Shown here: piece by piece, positions 43,059 to 52,616 of the stretch | Numbering within the stretch: position 1 is the first letter of the stretch | Layout of the letters: every line of letters begins with the position of its first letter | Source: Paenibacillus pinisoli | Lineage (GTDB): Bacteria > Bacillota > Bacilli > Paenibacillales > Paenibacillaceae | DNA length: 64,000 nucleotides | Assembly: GCF_003605435.1 (NCBI RefSeq) | Contig: NZ_QXQB01000001.1 | Location: 1,240,001-1,304,000, forward strand | Reading direction: 5' to 3' | Program-made: the position numbers and the translations under genes | The notes under the pieces: generated by a model | What the model was told of the DNA's origin: nothing | The model's input: only the letters and a program-made list of their open reading frames with translations | Database searches by the model: none

Positions 43059-44117
43059 TTAGAATGATATTTTTGCAATCGCATACATAATCATTTTTTT
43101 CGGCAAGCTCATCTGATAGTCCCTTTTCCCCAGTCTGGACAGGTATCTCGCATCCCCATTTTGGATCGCGCGAATGTAGCGAAGGGGGAAATAAGCCGCT
43201 GTTTCTTTATCCCCCACACATTCCAGAACAGCCGGATGCGCGCAATATTCGCTGATCCGAAGCAGTCTGTCCTGCTCCGGCAGCCGCCCCATGGACAGAT
43301 TACGCAGGCAGGTTCGGAGCGTGTTCAGAAGCATTACTCTGATCCCAAAGTAATGGGCATGAGGCTGATGGCGGTAATGGGATTCCACCACTTCCTTCTG
43401 AATGAGAAATCCGTTCACCATATCATGGAACAAATGCGGCATGTAGCGGCTGGTAGCTCCGCCCGCACGATAAAAGTAAAGCACATCGGGAATAATGCGG
43501 ACCGAGCGCGCCTTCAAAAACATTTCCAAATTCAGAAACAGATCATCCCCAAAAAATCGGATCCGCGACGCATAATGGCCGCTGGCCATCAGCAGCTCCC
43601 GCTTGTAGAGCTTGCCATGCAGCTGCGGCGGGAAGGGGTGCCCATGCAGGAACGCAGGCACCAGCTCGCTGCGGATTTCATCCGCATCGTACAGCTTGTG
43701 CCCCTTGAAGTACCAGCTGCTATTGCTCCTTCTGGGCCATGCTGAACCGTTCATGACTTTGTACAAATTGCATACCGCGATATCCGCGCTGTCCGCATAG
43801 GCCGCCTCCGCCAGCTTCTCCAGCAGCCGCGCGTCTGCCCAGTCATCGGCATCCATATACAGGATATAGGGAGCTTCGGACAGCTCCAGCCCCCGCCTGC
43901 GCGCCGATATACTGCCGGAATGGGACTGCCGTACATATGCGATACGGCTGTCTTGCAATGCATACTGCTTGCATAACAGATCGCTGCCATCGCTGGAGCC
44001 GTCATCGACCAGCAGCAGTCTCCAATCGGAGAAGGACTGCAGCAGTATTGAACGGATGCAGGCATGCAGCTTCGGCCCGGCATTATAGACAGGCACCACA
44101 ATATCGACCTTGCTCAC
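43059..44117 (-). CDS. GT2-family glycosyltransferase
   Basis: 352 aa from a GTG start (SKVDIVVPVYNAGPKL) behind GGAGAGGTG. The GT-A domain shows LLLVDDGSSDGSDLL, ISARRRGLELSEAPYILYMD and the metal-binding MDADDWAD (DxD-like). No membrane segment at the end, so it is a cytoplasmic enzyme acting on lipid-linked or nucleotide sugars. It follows galE on the same strand with 71 bases between, likely co-transcribed, and would use UDP-galactose or another UDP-sugar; the donor is a guess from context. Confidence 0.88.
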   Translation of the reverse strand: MSKVDIVVPVYNAGPKLHACIRSILLQSFSDWRLLLVDDGSSDGSDLLCKQYALQDSRIAYVRQSHSGSISARRRGLELSEAPYILYMDADDWADARLLEKLAEAAYADSADIAVCNLYKVMNGSAWPRRSNSSWYFKGHKLYDADEIRSELVPAFLHGHPFPPQLHGKLYKRELLMASGHYASRIRFFGDDLFLNLEMFLKARSVRIIPDVLYFYRAGGATSRYMPHLFHDMVNGFLIQKEVVESHYRHQPHAHYFGIRVMLLNTLRTCLRNLSMGRLPEQDRLLRISEYCAHPAVLECVGDKETAAYFPLRYIRAIQNGDARYLSRLGKRDYQMSLPKKMIMYAIAKISF

Positions 44118-44188
44118 ATGCAGCACCTCTCCGGGGATAGAGTGTTTAAGCAGGCTAGTATAACAGGACCCTTTGGGCCTAATGCTGG

Positions 44189-45226
44189 TTACACTTTTTG
44201 AGCAACAGGCTCTTGCGTCCGGTAGCCCCGCGGATTCATCGACTGCCAGCGCCAGGCATCCCGGCACATTTCATCAATGCCCCTTGCCGCCTTCCAACCC
44301 AGCTCCTGAACCGCCTTCGACGCTTCCGCATAGCAAATTCCGATATCGCCCGGTCTTCTGTCGGCAATCCGGTACGGAATCGGCTGACCCGAGGCCCGCT
44401 TGAACGCCTCAATCATCTCCAGTACGCTATACCCTCTCCCTGTGCCCAGATTGTACGTATGCACGCCGCTGGACCCCTCGATTTTGCCCAGCGCCATCAG
44501 ATGGCCGATCGCCAAATCTACGACATGAATGTAGTCCCGGACTCCTGTGCCGTCTATGGTCTCATAGTCGCTGCCGTATACGGACACCTCGGATAGGCGC
44601 CCCACCGCAACCTGGGCGATATAGGGCATCAGATTGTTCGGAATGCCGCTGGGATCCTCGCCGATCCGTCCGCTCTCATGGGCTCCTACAGGATTGAAAT
44701 AGCGCAGAATCGCAACGCTCCAGCCCGCATTCGACTGCGCCAGGTCCATTAGCATCTGCTCAATCATCGCCTTCGTCCGCCCGTACGGATTAATCGCGCT
44801 GACCGGAGCCTCCTCATCGATCGGCACGCTCTCCGGAATGCCATACACCGTAGCGGAAGAGCTGAAGATGAGTTTGCGTACACCGTTGTCCTCCATGACC
44901 TCGCATAATGTCGTCGTGCTCATCAGATTGGAGTGGTAATACCTCAGCGGCTGCTGCACCGACTCTCCTACCGCCTTCAGTCCCGCAAAATGAATGACCG
45001 CTTCAATGCCGTGTTCCTTGAACACATGATCCAGCGAATCGCGGTCAAGCAAATCGATGAAGTAGGAAGGGAATGTTTTGTTCGTAATTTCCGACACTCT
45101 CTTCAGCGCCTCCGGATGACTGTTCGATAAATTATCGACGACAACAATGTCATAGCCTGCATTGAGCAGTTCCACACAGGTATGGCTGCCGATGTATCCG
45201 GCTCCGCCCGTTACGAGAATAGCCAT
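44189..45226 (-). CDS. galE: UDP-glucose 4-epimerase
   Basis: 345 aa from MAILVTGGAGYIGSHTCVEL (ATG at 45226, GGAGGAGATGG upstream). The NAD-binding GxxGxxG is followed by VIHFAGLKAVGESVQ, the catalytic SSSATVYG (Ser/Thr) and INPYGRTKAMIEQ (YxxxK), and GTGVRDYIHVVDLA. It interconverts UDP-glucose and UDP-galactose to feed surface polysaccharide synthesis. The upstream intergenic region carries a perfect SinR-like palindrome. Confidence 0.95.
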   Translation of the reverse strand: MAILVTGGAGYIGSHTCVELLNAGYDIVVVDNLSNSHPEALKRVSEITNKTFPSYFIDLLDRDSLDHVFKEHGIEAVIHFAGLKAVGESVQQPLRYYHSNLMSTTTLCEVMEDNGVRKLIFSSSATVYGIPESVPIDEEAPVSAINPYGRTKAMIEQMLMDLAQSNAGWSVAILRYFNPVGAHESGRIGEDPSGIPNNLMPYIAQVAVGRLSEVSVYGSDYETIDGTGVRDYIHVVDLAIGHLMALGKIEGSSGVHTYNLGTGRGYSVLEMIEAFKRASGQPIPYRIADRRPGDIGICYAEASKAVQELGWKAARGIDEMCRDAWRWQSMNPRGYRTQEPVAQKV

Positions 45227-45265
45227 GTTCCATCTCCTCCGCAATATTCTAATGAGAACATTTTC

Positions 45266-45281
45266 GTTCTTAATTAAGAAC
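45266..45281. promoter_or_regulatory. SinR-operator-like palindrome between galE and collagen-like gene
   Basis: GTTCTTAATTAAGAAC, a perfect 16-bp palindrome 40 bases upstream of the galE start and 182 bases before the collagen-like gene. A half-site (GAACATTTTCGTTC neighbourhood) and TAATAACGAACAAAAG (45311-45326) lie beside it. The rest of the 236-bp gap contains no gene. Confidence 0.65.
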
Positions 45282-45462
45282 ATTGTAGCAGAACATCGCC
45301 TTTTTGTCTCTAATAACGAACAAAAGAATCCGATTTATGCCCAAAAAAGGGGTTGCCCGGGCGAATGCACATTCTATAAAACGCACATGCCATCTTCACC
45401 TGTCTATCATATGAATATCAGTGAACCATCTTTACTTATTATAAGAGAGGAGAGTAGATTGT

Positions 45463-48400
45463 ATGGCTTCTAATAATAACGGTTACATCGATATAAACGG
45501 ACAGTCCTTCCTGGTATACGACGATTCATCCGTGCAGTCCAAGCTGGATTCCATCATCGATCCCGACACCGGCCTCATCAGGGAATCCGCCATACCCGGC
45601 AGCCAAACCCCCGGCCCTACAGGGCCGCAAGGGCCGGCTGGACTGCAAGGAGCCACTGGCGCCACGGGCGCTCAAGGGCCGGCTGGACTGCAAGGCGTCA
45701 CCGGCGCTACTGGTGCCCAAGGGCCTGCTGGGGTGCAGGGCGTCACCGGCGCTACTGGTGCCCAAGGGCCTGCTGGGGTGCAGGGCATCACTGGTGCCAC
45801 GGGCGCTCAAGGGCCGGCTGGACTGCAAGGCGTCACCGGCGCTACTGGTGCACAAGGGCCTGCTGGGGTGCAGGGCGCCACGGGCGCTACTGGTGCTCAA
45901 GGTCTTGCTGGCTTGCAAGGCGTCACGGGCGCGGCGGGGCCAGCAGGGCCTCAAGGGCCGGTCGGCCCTCAGGGACTCGCAGGGCCAGCTGGTGCCGCCG
46001 GACCTAAGGGAGATACCGGAGCCACAGGACCGCAGGGGCCTCAGGGTCCGCCCGGCTCGGGCTCGGGAGCAGGAAGCGAGACCGCATCCTATGTGATCGA
46101 GCTTGCGCGATGGGGCATCACGCCCGGACTCCCGCCAAAGCCGTATACCGACCAGCATTATTTCACAGCTGACAAGAACATCGACGGCTTTAACAATGCG
46201 ATCGCATGGGCGTACAACAACGGATACCGCTACGTATTTGTGCCGAAGAACGAATACGCGATTTGTTTTCCCAAAAGCATAACGGTTGCCCAAAGCCATA
46301 TGACCGTCGACTTCGAAGGCTCGACCCTGAAGGTCATCTATGATTCCGATCGCAAATCGCCGTTCGATACTCGCACAGGAACAACAGCCTACTATCAATT
46401 CCCCGTGCAAAGCGGCATGAGCATCCAGCTTCCCGGCGTGACCGATTCCCATATCAAGAATCTGATCCTCATCGGCGACAAGGCGGACCGCAGCTTCGCG
46501 AACGCTGCCGAAGCCGCCCATGAAGGCACCTACGGCGTTCATATTACAAAAGGCTCCTCCTTCTGCTCGGTCCGCAATTGCGTCATCAGCAGCTACATGG
46601 GAGACGGCATCTCGATCGACAGCATATCCTTTTACGATTATGCCGAATTCGCCCTTGGATTGACCGTAAACGAAGTGCATCGCCAGACAGGGGCGCTGGT
46701 CCCGGCAAGCGGCAAGACGCTAGTGTCGCAGCCTATCAATCTCCCGGCCGGATATGACAGCTTCCTGGTAGCCGGAGCCGGCTATACCCGCCAGACCGCA
46801 TTGAATACAAAGGAAGTTGACGTCGCCTATTACGGTGCTAACAACGCCTACCTTGGCCGCTACGACACCAAAAAAATCTATACGCCCATCTCCATCCCCC
46901 CCGGCGCCCAAACCTTCCGGTTCATCTTCAACAACGAGACTTCTACGTCCAAAAACATGCAAATTACGCTGAAGTTCGGCCTGACTCCCCATCACAACCT
47001 GATTGAATACAACGAAGTCTACAATACGCATCGAGGCGGCATTACGCTAGGCGGCAATTACAATACGATCCAGAACAATATCATCCGCGAAGGAACAGGG
47101 ATGCTCGACCGCAAGCCTGTCTTCAACGATCCGACCCGCTACGGCATTAATCAAGAGGATTCCTATGGGGAAAATTGCGTCATACGCAATAACGTGTTCT
47201 ACAATCTGTATCATGGCATCCTGGTAGGCTGCTGGTCCGTCGAGGTTCATAACAACCATCTGTACAATTTGTCCGGCATTGGCATCAACCTCTATTCGCT
47301 GCAAGTCGCGAACGTTCGGGAGAACTTCTTGCACCGCTGCCAGTCCGGTATCGGACTTATGACCGCCCATCTCCCCAACGCGCATGTCAATATTGAGAAC
47401 AACACGATGGTAAGCATCGCCAATACGGGTCTGGCGGGCACAGGCTATGACGTGAATTTCCGCAACAATACGCTAATCGATTCCGCCAACTTCTCCCTGC
47501 CGGACGATGATCGGTTCATCTGCCGCGAAAATCATTTTATATGGACCGAAAACTTCTCCGGCACGCCGTTTGTTGTCGCGAACTGTGTTGAGAACTGCTC
47601 CTTCGAAGGCGTGGCGGTTCAGCGGGAATTCTACTTGCGCGCCTACAAGATCATCGGAACGATTATGACGAATGTGAACGTCCGCATCGAGACGCGATAT
47701 CAGACGACGACAGCGGAGAATGTCCTGTTCCGTGATTGCAGATTCAGAAGCAGCCTGCTGAACAACCATATCTTCGGCATGAAGCAGCGGACGGCGCGAT
47801 TCCGCTCCTGCAAGCTGACGGATTCTATCGTGAAGATCGGCAATATCAATACGCCGGGCGAATCGCCGGTTATCCTGCTGGAGCAATGCGACTTTATCGT
47901 CCGCACCGCGGCTTATATCTTCCAGAGCGAGTTCAATACCGGCTACGGCTGGATTGAGGCGGCAGACTCCCGAATTGTCATTGCGAACAGCGCCTTCGCC
48001 TATTTCCTGACGAACAACTTCAATGTGACCGGCACTACGAGCGTCTATCTGAAGCGCTCGGCGATCAGCTATACCGGCGCAGGTAGATTGAACCTGCAAT
48101 ATTACAATCCCGCGAACAAGAAAGCGGTACGCACCTTCGGCAATATCCGCAACATCTACACGCAGATCAATTTACCCGTGCCGGAAGGCACGATCTACCT
48201 CAATTACGATCCCGACATCGAAGGCGTCAGCCCGCCTGCGCAGGGCTATTGGTTCCGGGGCGATCTGTACGGCAATGCCGCTCCCGTGCCCGGCGGATAC
48301 GCAGGCTGGATCTGTATTACAGAAGGCTACGCGGCAAGCTCGGCCTGGTCGGCAGCTGCAGCCAAGTCCAAAGGCGACCGCATTCAGTCAGGGAGCAGCG

Positions 48401-48549
48401 TGTACGAGGCGCTCACCGCCGGCACCACCGGCGCGACAGCTCCGGCATGGCCCACGGCCATCGGAGGCACCGTCTCGGACGGGACCGTCACCTGGCAAAG
48501 AATCGGACCGCTTGCGGCCTTCAAGCCTTACGGCATGATCGCCCCATAA
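45463..48549 (+). CDS. Collagen-like / right-handed beta-helix surface protein
   Basis: 1028 aa. A 47-residue head ([18 protein letters not shown]) is followed by about 150 residues of Gly-X-Y triplets (from about 48 to 203). These are built largely of a 15-residue unit like [15 protein letters not shown], encoded by 45-bp repeats. Next comes a parallel beta-helix (about 215-900) with asparagine ladders such as [20 protein letters not shown] and [11 protein letters not shown]. The C-terminal module ([29 protein letters not shown]) is like those on tail fibres and carbohydrate-active proteins. There is no Sec signal peptide. It could be an exosporium or matrix fibre; the beta-helix may bind or cleave polysaccharide. 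GAGAGGAGAG precedes the ATG. Confidence 0.85.
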   Translation: MASNNNGYIDINGQSFLVYDDSSVQSKLDSIIDPDTGLIRESAIPGSQTPGPTGPQGPAGLQGATGATGAQGPAGLQGVTGATGAQGPAGVQGVTGATGAQGPAGVQGITGATGAQGPAGLQGVTGATGAQGPAGVQGATGATGAQGLAGLQGVTGAAGPAGPQGPVGPQGLAGPAGAAGPKGDTGATGPQGPQGPPGSGSGAGSETASYVIELARWGITPGLPPKPYTDQHYFTADKNIDGFNNAIAWAYNNGYRYVFVPKNEYAICFPKSITVAQSHMTVDFEGSTLKVIYDSDRKSPFDTRTGTTAYYQFPVQSGMSIQLPGVTDSHIKNLILIGDKADRSFANAAEAAHEGTYGVHITKGSSFCSVRNCVISSYMGDGISIDSISFYDYAEFALGLTVNEVHRQTGALVPASGKTLVSQPINLPAGYDSFLVAGAGYTRQTALNTKEVDVAYYGANNAYLGRYDTKKIYTPISIPPGAQTFRFIFNNETSTSKNMQITLKFGLTPHHNLIEYNEVYNTHRGGITLGGNYNTIQNNIIREGTGMLDRKPVFNDPTRYGINQEDSYGENCVIRNNVFYNLYHGILVGCWSVEVHNNHLYNLSGIGINLYSLQVANVRENFLHRCQSGIGLMTAHLPNAHVNIENNTMVSIANTGLAGTGYDVNFRNNTLIDSANFSLPDDDRFICRENHFIWTENFSGTPFVVANCVENCSFEGVAVQREFYLRAYKIIGTIMTNVNVRIETRYQTTTAENVLFRDCRFRSSLLNNHIFGMKQRTARFRSCKLTDSIVKIGNINTPGESPVILLEQCDFIVRTAAYIFQSEFNTGYGWIEAADSRIVIANSAFAYFLTNNFNVTGTTSVYLKRSAISYTGAGRLNLQYYNPANKKAVRTFGNIRNIYTQINLPVPEGTIYLNYDPDIEGVSPPAQGYWFRGDLYGNAAPVPGGYAGWICITEGYAASSAWSAAAAKSKGDRIQSGSSVYEALTAGTTGATAPAWPTAIGGTVSDGTVTWQRIGPLAAFKPYGMIAP

Positions 48550-48552
48550 AAC

Positions 48553-48597
48553 AAAAAGGCCATTCGGCAGGAGTCCCCTATCGCGAGTGGCCTTTTT
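48553..48597. terminator. Bidirectional terminator
   Basis: AAAAAGGCCATTCG pairs with CGAGTGGCCTTTTT (one G-T pair), between the collagen-like gene and the convergent flippase gene, whose stop codon overlaps it. Confidence 0.9.
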
Positions 48598-50158
48598 ATT
48601 TCTCCTCCGTGCGCAGCAGCCTCGATGGAACAAGACGCTTGAACGGATTAAGCTTGGATGCGAACGACGCCGCAATGCGTGCCAGGTAAGCAAACTCCGG
48701 CGTTTTGAAAAATACGAGCAAATAAACTCCGTTAACCACAATGAGCACAATTAATCCCTTAGCAATCAATGCCAGCAAGGATTGCGCCGGCAGCAGGCTG
48801 GTTGCCGCATACGAAGCTCCAAGCGTGCCCAAGGCAAGCAAAGTATACAGAAGATACATCATGTAATAATGAAAGACGGAGCGCTTGAACACTTTTTTGT
48901 ACACCAGATACGGCGTAGTCCAGAAAGGCACAAGCAGCGCGCTCAGCAGACCGCCTATGAATACGCCAATCAGCCCGATTTGCTGGACGAGCCATAAGGA
49001 TAATCCCAGATTGATGACAGCCTGGATGAGCGGCGCAAACCGGTCCTCATGGAAGATGCCGGCCGTCGTCTTCACCGACGTAATCGTATTGCGCATGCCG
49101 CGCTCATAGAACATCGCGATAAGCACCGCCAGAATCATCCAGCTCATGCTGAATTCCGGTCCAAGCCATAGCATAATGAGCGGCTGAATGAGCAAAAACA
49201 TGCCGATCGACAATAGCGAATAGAGCCAGAAGCTGAGCAGCAGCATCACTTTGTAGACATCGAAAATTTTGGCTGCGGACTCCACGGCCACCATATTGCC
49301 TACGCTGTGATTCATCCCTGCGAACACTTGGTTCAGGAAGGTGCGGCTTATATCGACCAGCATCTTGTAGTTGGCGTAGATCCCGACGGCCACAATGCTG
49401 ACGAAGGTGGAGATCAGAATGCTTTCGATGCCAAATATAAAATAATTGCCTACGTTCTGAATGAAGATCGCCTTCATGTTTTTCATGAAGTTCGCCCTTG
49501 TCTCGGGATCCAGAATATCCGCTTTGCCGAAGCGGAGGAACGGGTATTTTTTGTCCACGATACGTGCCAGAATAATCGACGTCGCAATCGTGATAATGCT
49601 GTCCACCGCAAGATACAGCAAGTAATTTTCCGTATAGTACAGAATCGCAATGCGGATGCTCGTCGATACGATAGCCGATATCGAGAACACAATGGTGACA
49701 ATGTAGTTTTTCTGATTCACATTCAGGTACGAATGCTTGTAGACGAACAGATAAGGCACAGCCGTATTCAGCAGAAAAATAAGATAGACCCATTCCAAAT
49801 GCTTCACGTCCGCATCCTGCACAATAACGTCCAGGAAAGGCATCACGCTGAGCCCCAGCAGCAATACAATGACCGCGATGACGCGGTATGTATTCCGGTA
49901 GAGCTTCATAAGCGCCAGCACCTTCAGCCTGTTGCGCTCTGCCACCGGTTTGTACAGATTGTAGATGATGCTGGAGCCGATGCCCGCTTCCGCCAGTGAC
50001 AGCATAGCGAGCACGCTTGTGAACAGCGCATTGACGCCCAGATACTCAATGCCGAGGCTGTTGATGAATACCGTTCTCGACACGAAGCTCAGGATCGTAA
50101 TGATGAGCTGATTGAGCAAGCCTGCCGAAATATTCAAAAAGCTGCTTTTGACCCTCAT
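48596..50158 (-). CDS. Polysaccharide flippase (Wzx/MATE-like)
   Basis: 520 aa with about twelve to fourteen hydrophobic segments, opening with SFLNISAGLLNQLIITILSF and FINSLGIEYLGVNALFTSVL, typical of O-antigen/oligosaccharide translocases. It would move undecaprenyl-linked repeat units across the membrane for polymerisation. The ATG at 50158 overlaps the stop of the upstream hydrolase gene (ATGA). Last gene of the nine-gene minus-strand polysaccharide operon starting at 59137. Confidence 0.88.
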   Translation of the reverse strand: MRVKSSFLNISAGLLNQLIITILSFVSRTVFINSLGIEYLGVNALFTSVLAMLSLAEAGIGSSIIYNLYKPVAERNRLKVLALMKLYRNTYRVIAVIVLLLGLSVMPFLDVIVQDADVKHLEWVYLIFLLNTAVPYLFVYKHSYLNVNQKNYIVTIVFSISAIVSTSIRIAILYYTENYLLYLAVDSIITIATSIILARIVDKKYPFLRFGKADILDPETRANFMKNMKAIFIQNVGNYFIFGIESILISTFVSIVAVGIYANYKMLVDISRTFLNQVFAGMNHSVGNMVAVESAAKIFDVYKVMLLLSFWLYSLLSIGMFLLIQPLIMLWLGPEFSMSWMILAVLIAMFYERGMRNTITSVKTTAGIFHEDRFAPLIQAVINLGLSLWLVQQIGLIGVFIGGLLSALLVPFWTTPYLVYKKVFKRSVFHYYMMYLLYTLLALGTLGASYAATSLLPAQSLLALIAKGLIVLIVVNGVYLLVFFKTPEFAYLARIAASFASKLNPFKRLVPSRLLRTEEK

Positions 50159-51393
50159 GGCTTGCTCCATTCACGCGCCCCGACAGCCATGCGCAGCTCC
50201 GACCCTCCATCCATGGACTGCCCGTACCGCTGGCCGAGCCGGATCGCAAAGCCTTGCGTGAACGGCAAGATGCCGAACAAAGCGGAATATACGCCAATAT
50301 CCTTCGTATCCCCTTGGGAGAATTCTACGGCTCCATCCTTCCGCGTCACGCCCCGCAAATAATGCATCGCCTTCTCCACGGCCTTCATGGCGGGTGCGGA
50401 CAGCTCTTCCAGCTCAGCCGCCTTCACGAGGAACCAGGCTAGCGTCACCGTCGCAGAGGAGTCGGGCCGGCTCTCCCTCCGCGTTACCGTCCAGCTCCAG
50501 CTGCCGCCCGGCTGCTGCAGCTTCATTGCCGCTTCGGCGAACGCCTTCACGACATGCCTCAGCTCGCGCTTGTAGACATGATTGCTCGGCAATTCGCTCC
50601 ACATATCAATCAGGCCGATCGCAAACCAGCCAAGGCCGCGCCCCCATCCGATCAATCCAAGCGGCGCATGGGTTCCGATATCATAGGCATGCGCCGGTAT
50701 GCCAAGTCCGGCATGAAAGCCATGCTTCACGTATTCGCGGATTTGCCTCATAGCCAGCTCAAGGCTGGACGTATCCCCGAACTTCATCCCATAAGCGACC
50801 AGGAAAGGACAGATGAAGCCGATTGTGTCTACGTAGCGGTATTCGCGCATAGCATTGCGGTAACGGACGGTTCCATCCTCGCCCACATGCTCCTCAATAA
50901 GCCGTCTGACGGCGTCAAGCGCCGGACGGTAGCGCTCCGCCTGAAGGCCCGGAGCCTTCATCACGGCATAAGCGAGTATCGCGGAGTCGACATGGCGCGG
51001 CGCAATCCGCCAATCGCCCTTGTCGGTAAAGGTGGCGGCAAGGAACCGCTCAATCTCTCTCTTCACTCCGCTTTCCTCCGGCAGCTCCGAAAGCCCGAGC
51101 AGCAGGGAAGCCCGCTGCCAGTCCTGCAGCGCCGCCGCCGAATACCGGCCGTTCAGCCGCTCGATCACGGTCAGCCTGGTCTGGTCGGTCACCTTCGCCA
51201 CGGGCGTATGGTTCAGCCATCTGGCTCCTCTGGCGGCAACAACCGAATGCCAGCTTTCATGCTGCTCATGCCTGCCCATATGAATGCGCCTCAGCCAGGT
51301 GCCGAACATCGGAACCAGATCATGAAGCGACAGGGCCGCTATAATAACCATCAATATAAATGCAATAATCCATCCTGCCGACAGGAGCTCCAT
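50155..51393 (-). CDS. Membrane-anchored GH88/GH105-like hydrolase
   Basis: About 412 aa. One N-terminal membrane segment (LLSAGWIIAFILMVIIAALSL) is followed by an all-helical (alpha/alpha)6-type domain. It has DSAILAYAVMKAPGLQ, YVDTIGFICPFLVAYG and the family-like WGRGLGWFAIGLIDMWSEL, as in unsaturated glucuronyl/rhamnogalacturonyl hydrolases. It would be extracellular and could trim or release the exopolysaccharide. The start is uncertain: ATG 51393 or ATG 51417, the latter overlapping the upstream glycosyltransferase. Confidence 0.78.
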   Translation of the reverse strand: MELLSAGWIIAFILMVIIAALSLHDLVPMFGTWLRRIHMGRHEQHESWHSVVAARGARWLNHTPVAKVTDQTRLTVIERLNGRYSAAALQDWQRASLLLGLSELPEESGVKREIERFLAATFTDKGDWRIAPRHVDSAILAYAVMKAPGLQAERYRPALDAVRRLIEEHVGEDGTVRYRNAMREYRYVDTIGFICPFLVAYGMKFGDTSSLELAMRQIREYVKHGFHAGLGIPAHAYDIGTHAPLGLIGWGRGLGWFAIGLIDMWSELPSNHVYKRELRHVVKAFAEAAMKLQQPGGSWSWTVTRRESRPDSSATVTLAWFLVKAAELEELSAPAMKAVEKAMHYLRGVTRKDGAVEFSQGDTKDIGVYSALFGILPFTQGFAIRLGQRYGQSMDGGSELRMAVGAREWSKP

Positions 51394-51398
51394 CTTGT

Positions 51399-52613
51399 TC
51401 AGTTCGCCTCCAACCATTCTCCATCATGTACGAGCTCATACAGCTTGCGTACCTCGCTCTCTGTTCCCAGTGCTTCCTCCGCCAGTCTCTCCGCAAAGGC
51501 TTCCCGCAGTTCCGGCTGCTCAATCAGCCGCTTGATTCCGCCCGCAATAGCCTGCGGATCGATCTCCACGACAAGCCCGCTCTTCCCATGCTCAATCTGG
51601 TCCGCTACCGTGGTAAAGGCGGTAGCGACGATAGGCTTGCCCATGATCTTCGCCTCGTCGATGGCGATCGACTTCCCTTCATAGCGCGACGGCTGGACGA
51701 CAATATCGGCCAGTTTCAAATAAGGATAGGGATTGTCGACGGCACCCAGCAGTTTCATCTGCCGCTGAAGGCCATAACGCTCGATCAAGGAAACCAGAGA
51801 TTCGCGTTCTTCCCTGCTCCCCTCGCCAAGCACCGTCCATTCGATATCTGCACCCATATCCCGCAGCAGCTTGGCTGCTTCAATGGCCAGATCGATGCCT
51901 TTTACAGGATGCAGACGGGCAATCGTCAGCAAGCGCACTGCGCTGCTCCGCTCCGCGGGAAGCTCATCCTGCGCAAGACGCCGGATAATCGCGGGCGACA
52001 CGACATTATGAATGACCTTGACCTTGGCTTCAAGCCCGCCGAACTTATCCTTGACGGAGCTGCCGCATTCCTCCGAGACGGTCACGATATGATCCAACTG
52101 GTTGAAGTACGGTTCATCGAGCCTCCGGTCCATGCCCATATTCGCATAGTTGGTATGAATCCAGCCGATTTTGCGTTTGGCCTCTACCTTATCAATGACA
52201 TAATAAATCGGCGTCTTCTCCAGAAAGCCGATTGCGGCATCATATTGGCCGTCCAGCCGCTTGAACGTCCGCACGATATGCCGCCATGCCAGCTGCTCCC
52301 TTCTGGCGGCATTGTCCTCGATGCGCATGACAAGGCCTAGATACAAGCGGGGAAGCACCGAGCGGAAGGCCCCTCTTCGTATGCATTTCGCAATAGCGGG
52401 GCGGATCGGCATATCGTAATAATGATAGTCCGGGGGCGGCTGCAGAAGCTTCACCTGCTTCGGAACATGCTTCAAGAACATGCCCTCACGCTTGAACAAG
52501 AGCAGATCCACCTCATATCGGCCATAATCGATCACCTGCAAGAGCGACACGAGCGCCTTCTCCGCTCCGCCGCAATCCAGGTGATTCATGACGAACAGCA
52601 ATCTCGGCTTCAT
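51399..52613 (-). CDS. GT4-family glycosyltransferase A
   Basis: 404 aa, GT-B fold: LFVMNHLDCGGAEKALVSLL at the N-terminus, IGWIHTNYANMG and HIVTVSEECG in the linker. The C-terminal donor site is TIARLHPVKGIDLAIEA then PSRYEGKSIAIDEAKIMGKP (the EX7E-type acidic residues). Closely related to the neighbour at 52617, suggesting a tandem duplication. Sugar specificity unknown. Confidence 0.9.
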   Translation of the reverse strand: MKPRLLFVMNHLDCGGAEKALVSLLQVIDYGRYEVDLLLFKREGMFLKHVPKQVKLLQPPPDYHYYDMPIRPAIAKCIRRGAFRSVLPRLYLGLVMRIEDNAARREQLAWRHIVRTFKRLDGQYDAAIGFLEKTPIYYVIDKVEAKRKIGWIHTNYANMGMDRRLDEPYFNQLDHIVTVSEECGSSVKDKFGGLEAKVKVIHNVVSPAIIRRLAQDELPAERSSAVRLLTIARLHPVKGIDLAIEAAKLLRDMGADIEWTVLGEGSREERESLVSLIERYGLQRQMKLLGAVDNPYPYLKLADIVVQPSRYEGKSIAIDEAKIMGKPIVATAFTTVADQIEHGKSGLVVEIDPQAIAGGIKRLIEQPELREAFAERLAEEALGTESEVRKLYELVHDGEWLEAN

Positions 52614-52616
52614 GAA

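Noticed and set aside
45526..46680. A 384-codon minus-strand frame opposite the collagen-like repeat
   Set aside because: It comes from the repetitive Gly-X-Y coding sequence; the translated product is Arg/Ser/Pro-rich low complexity without a start signal.
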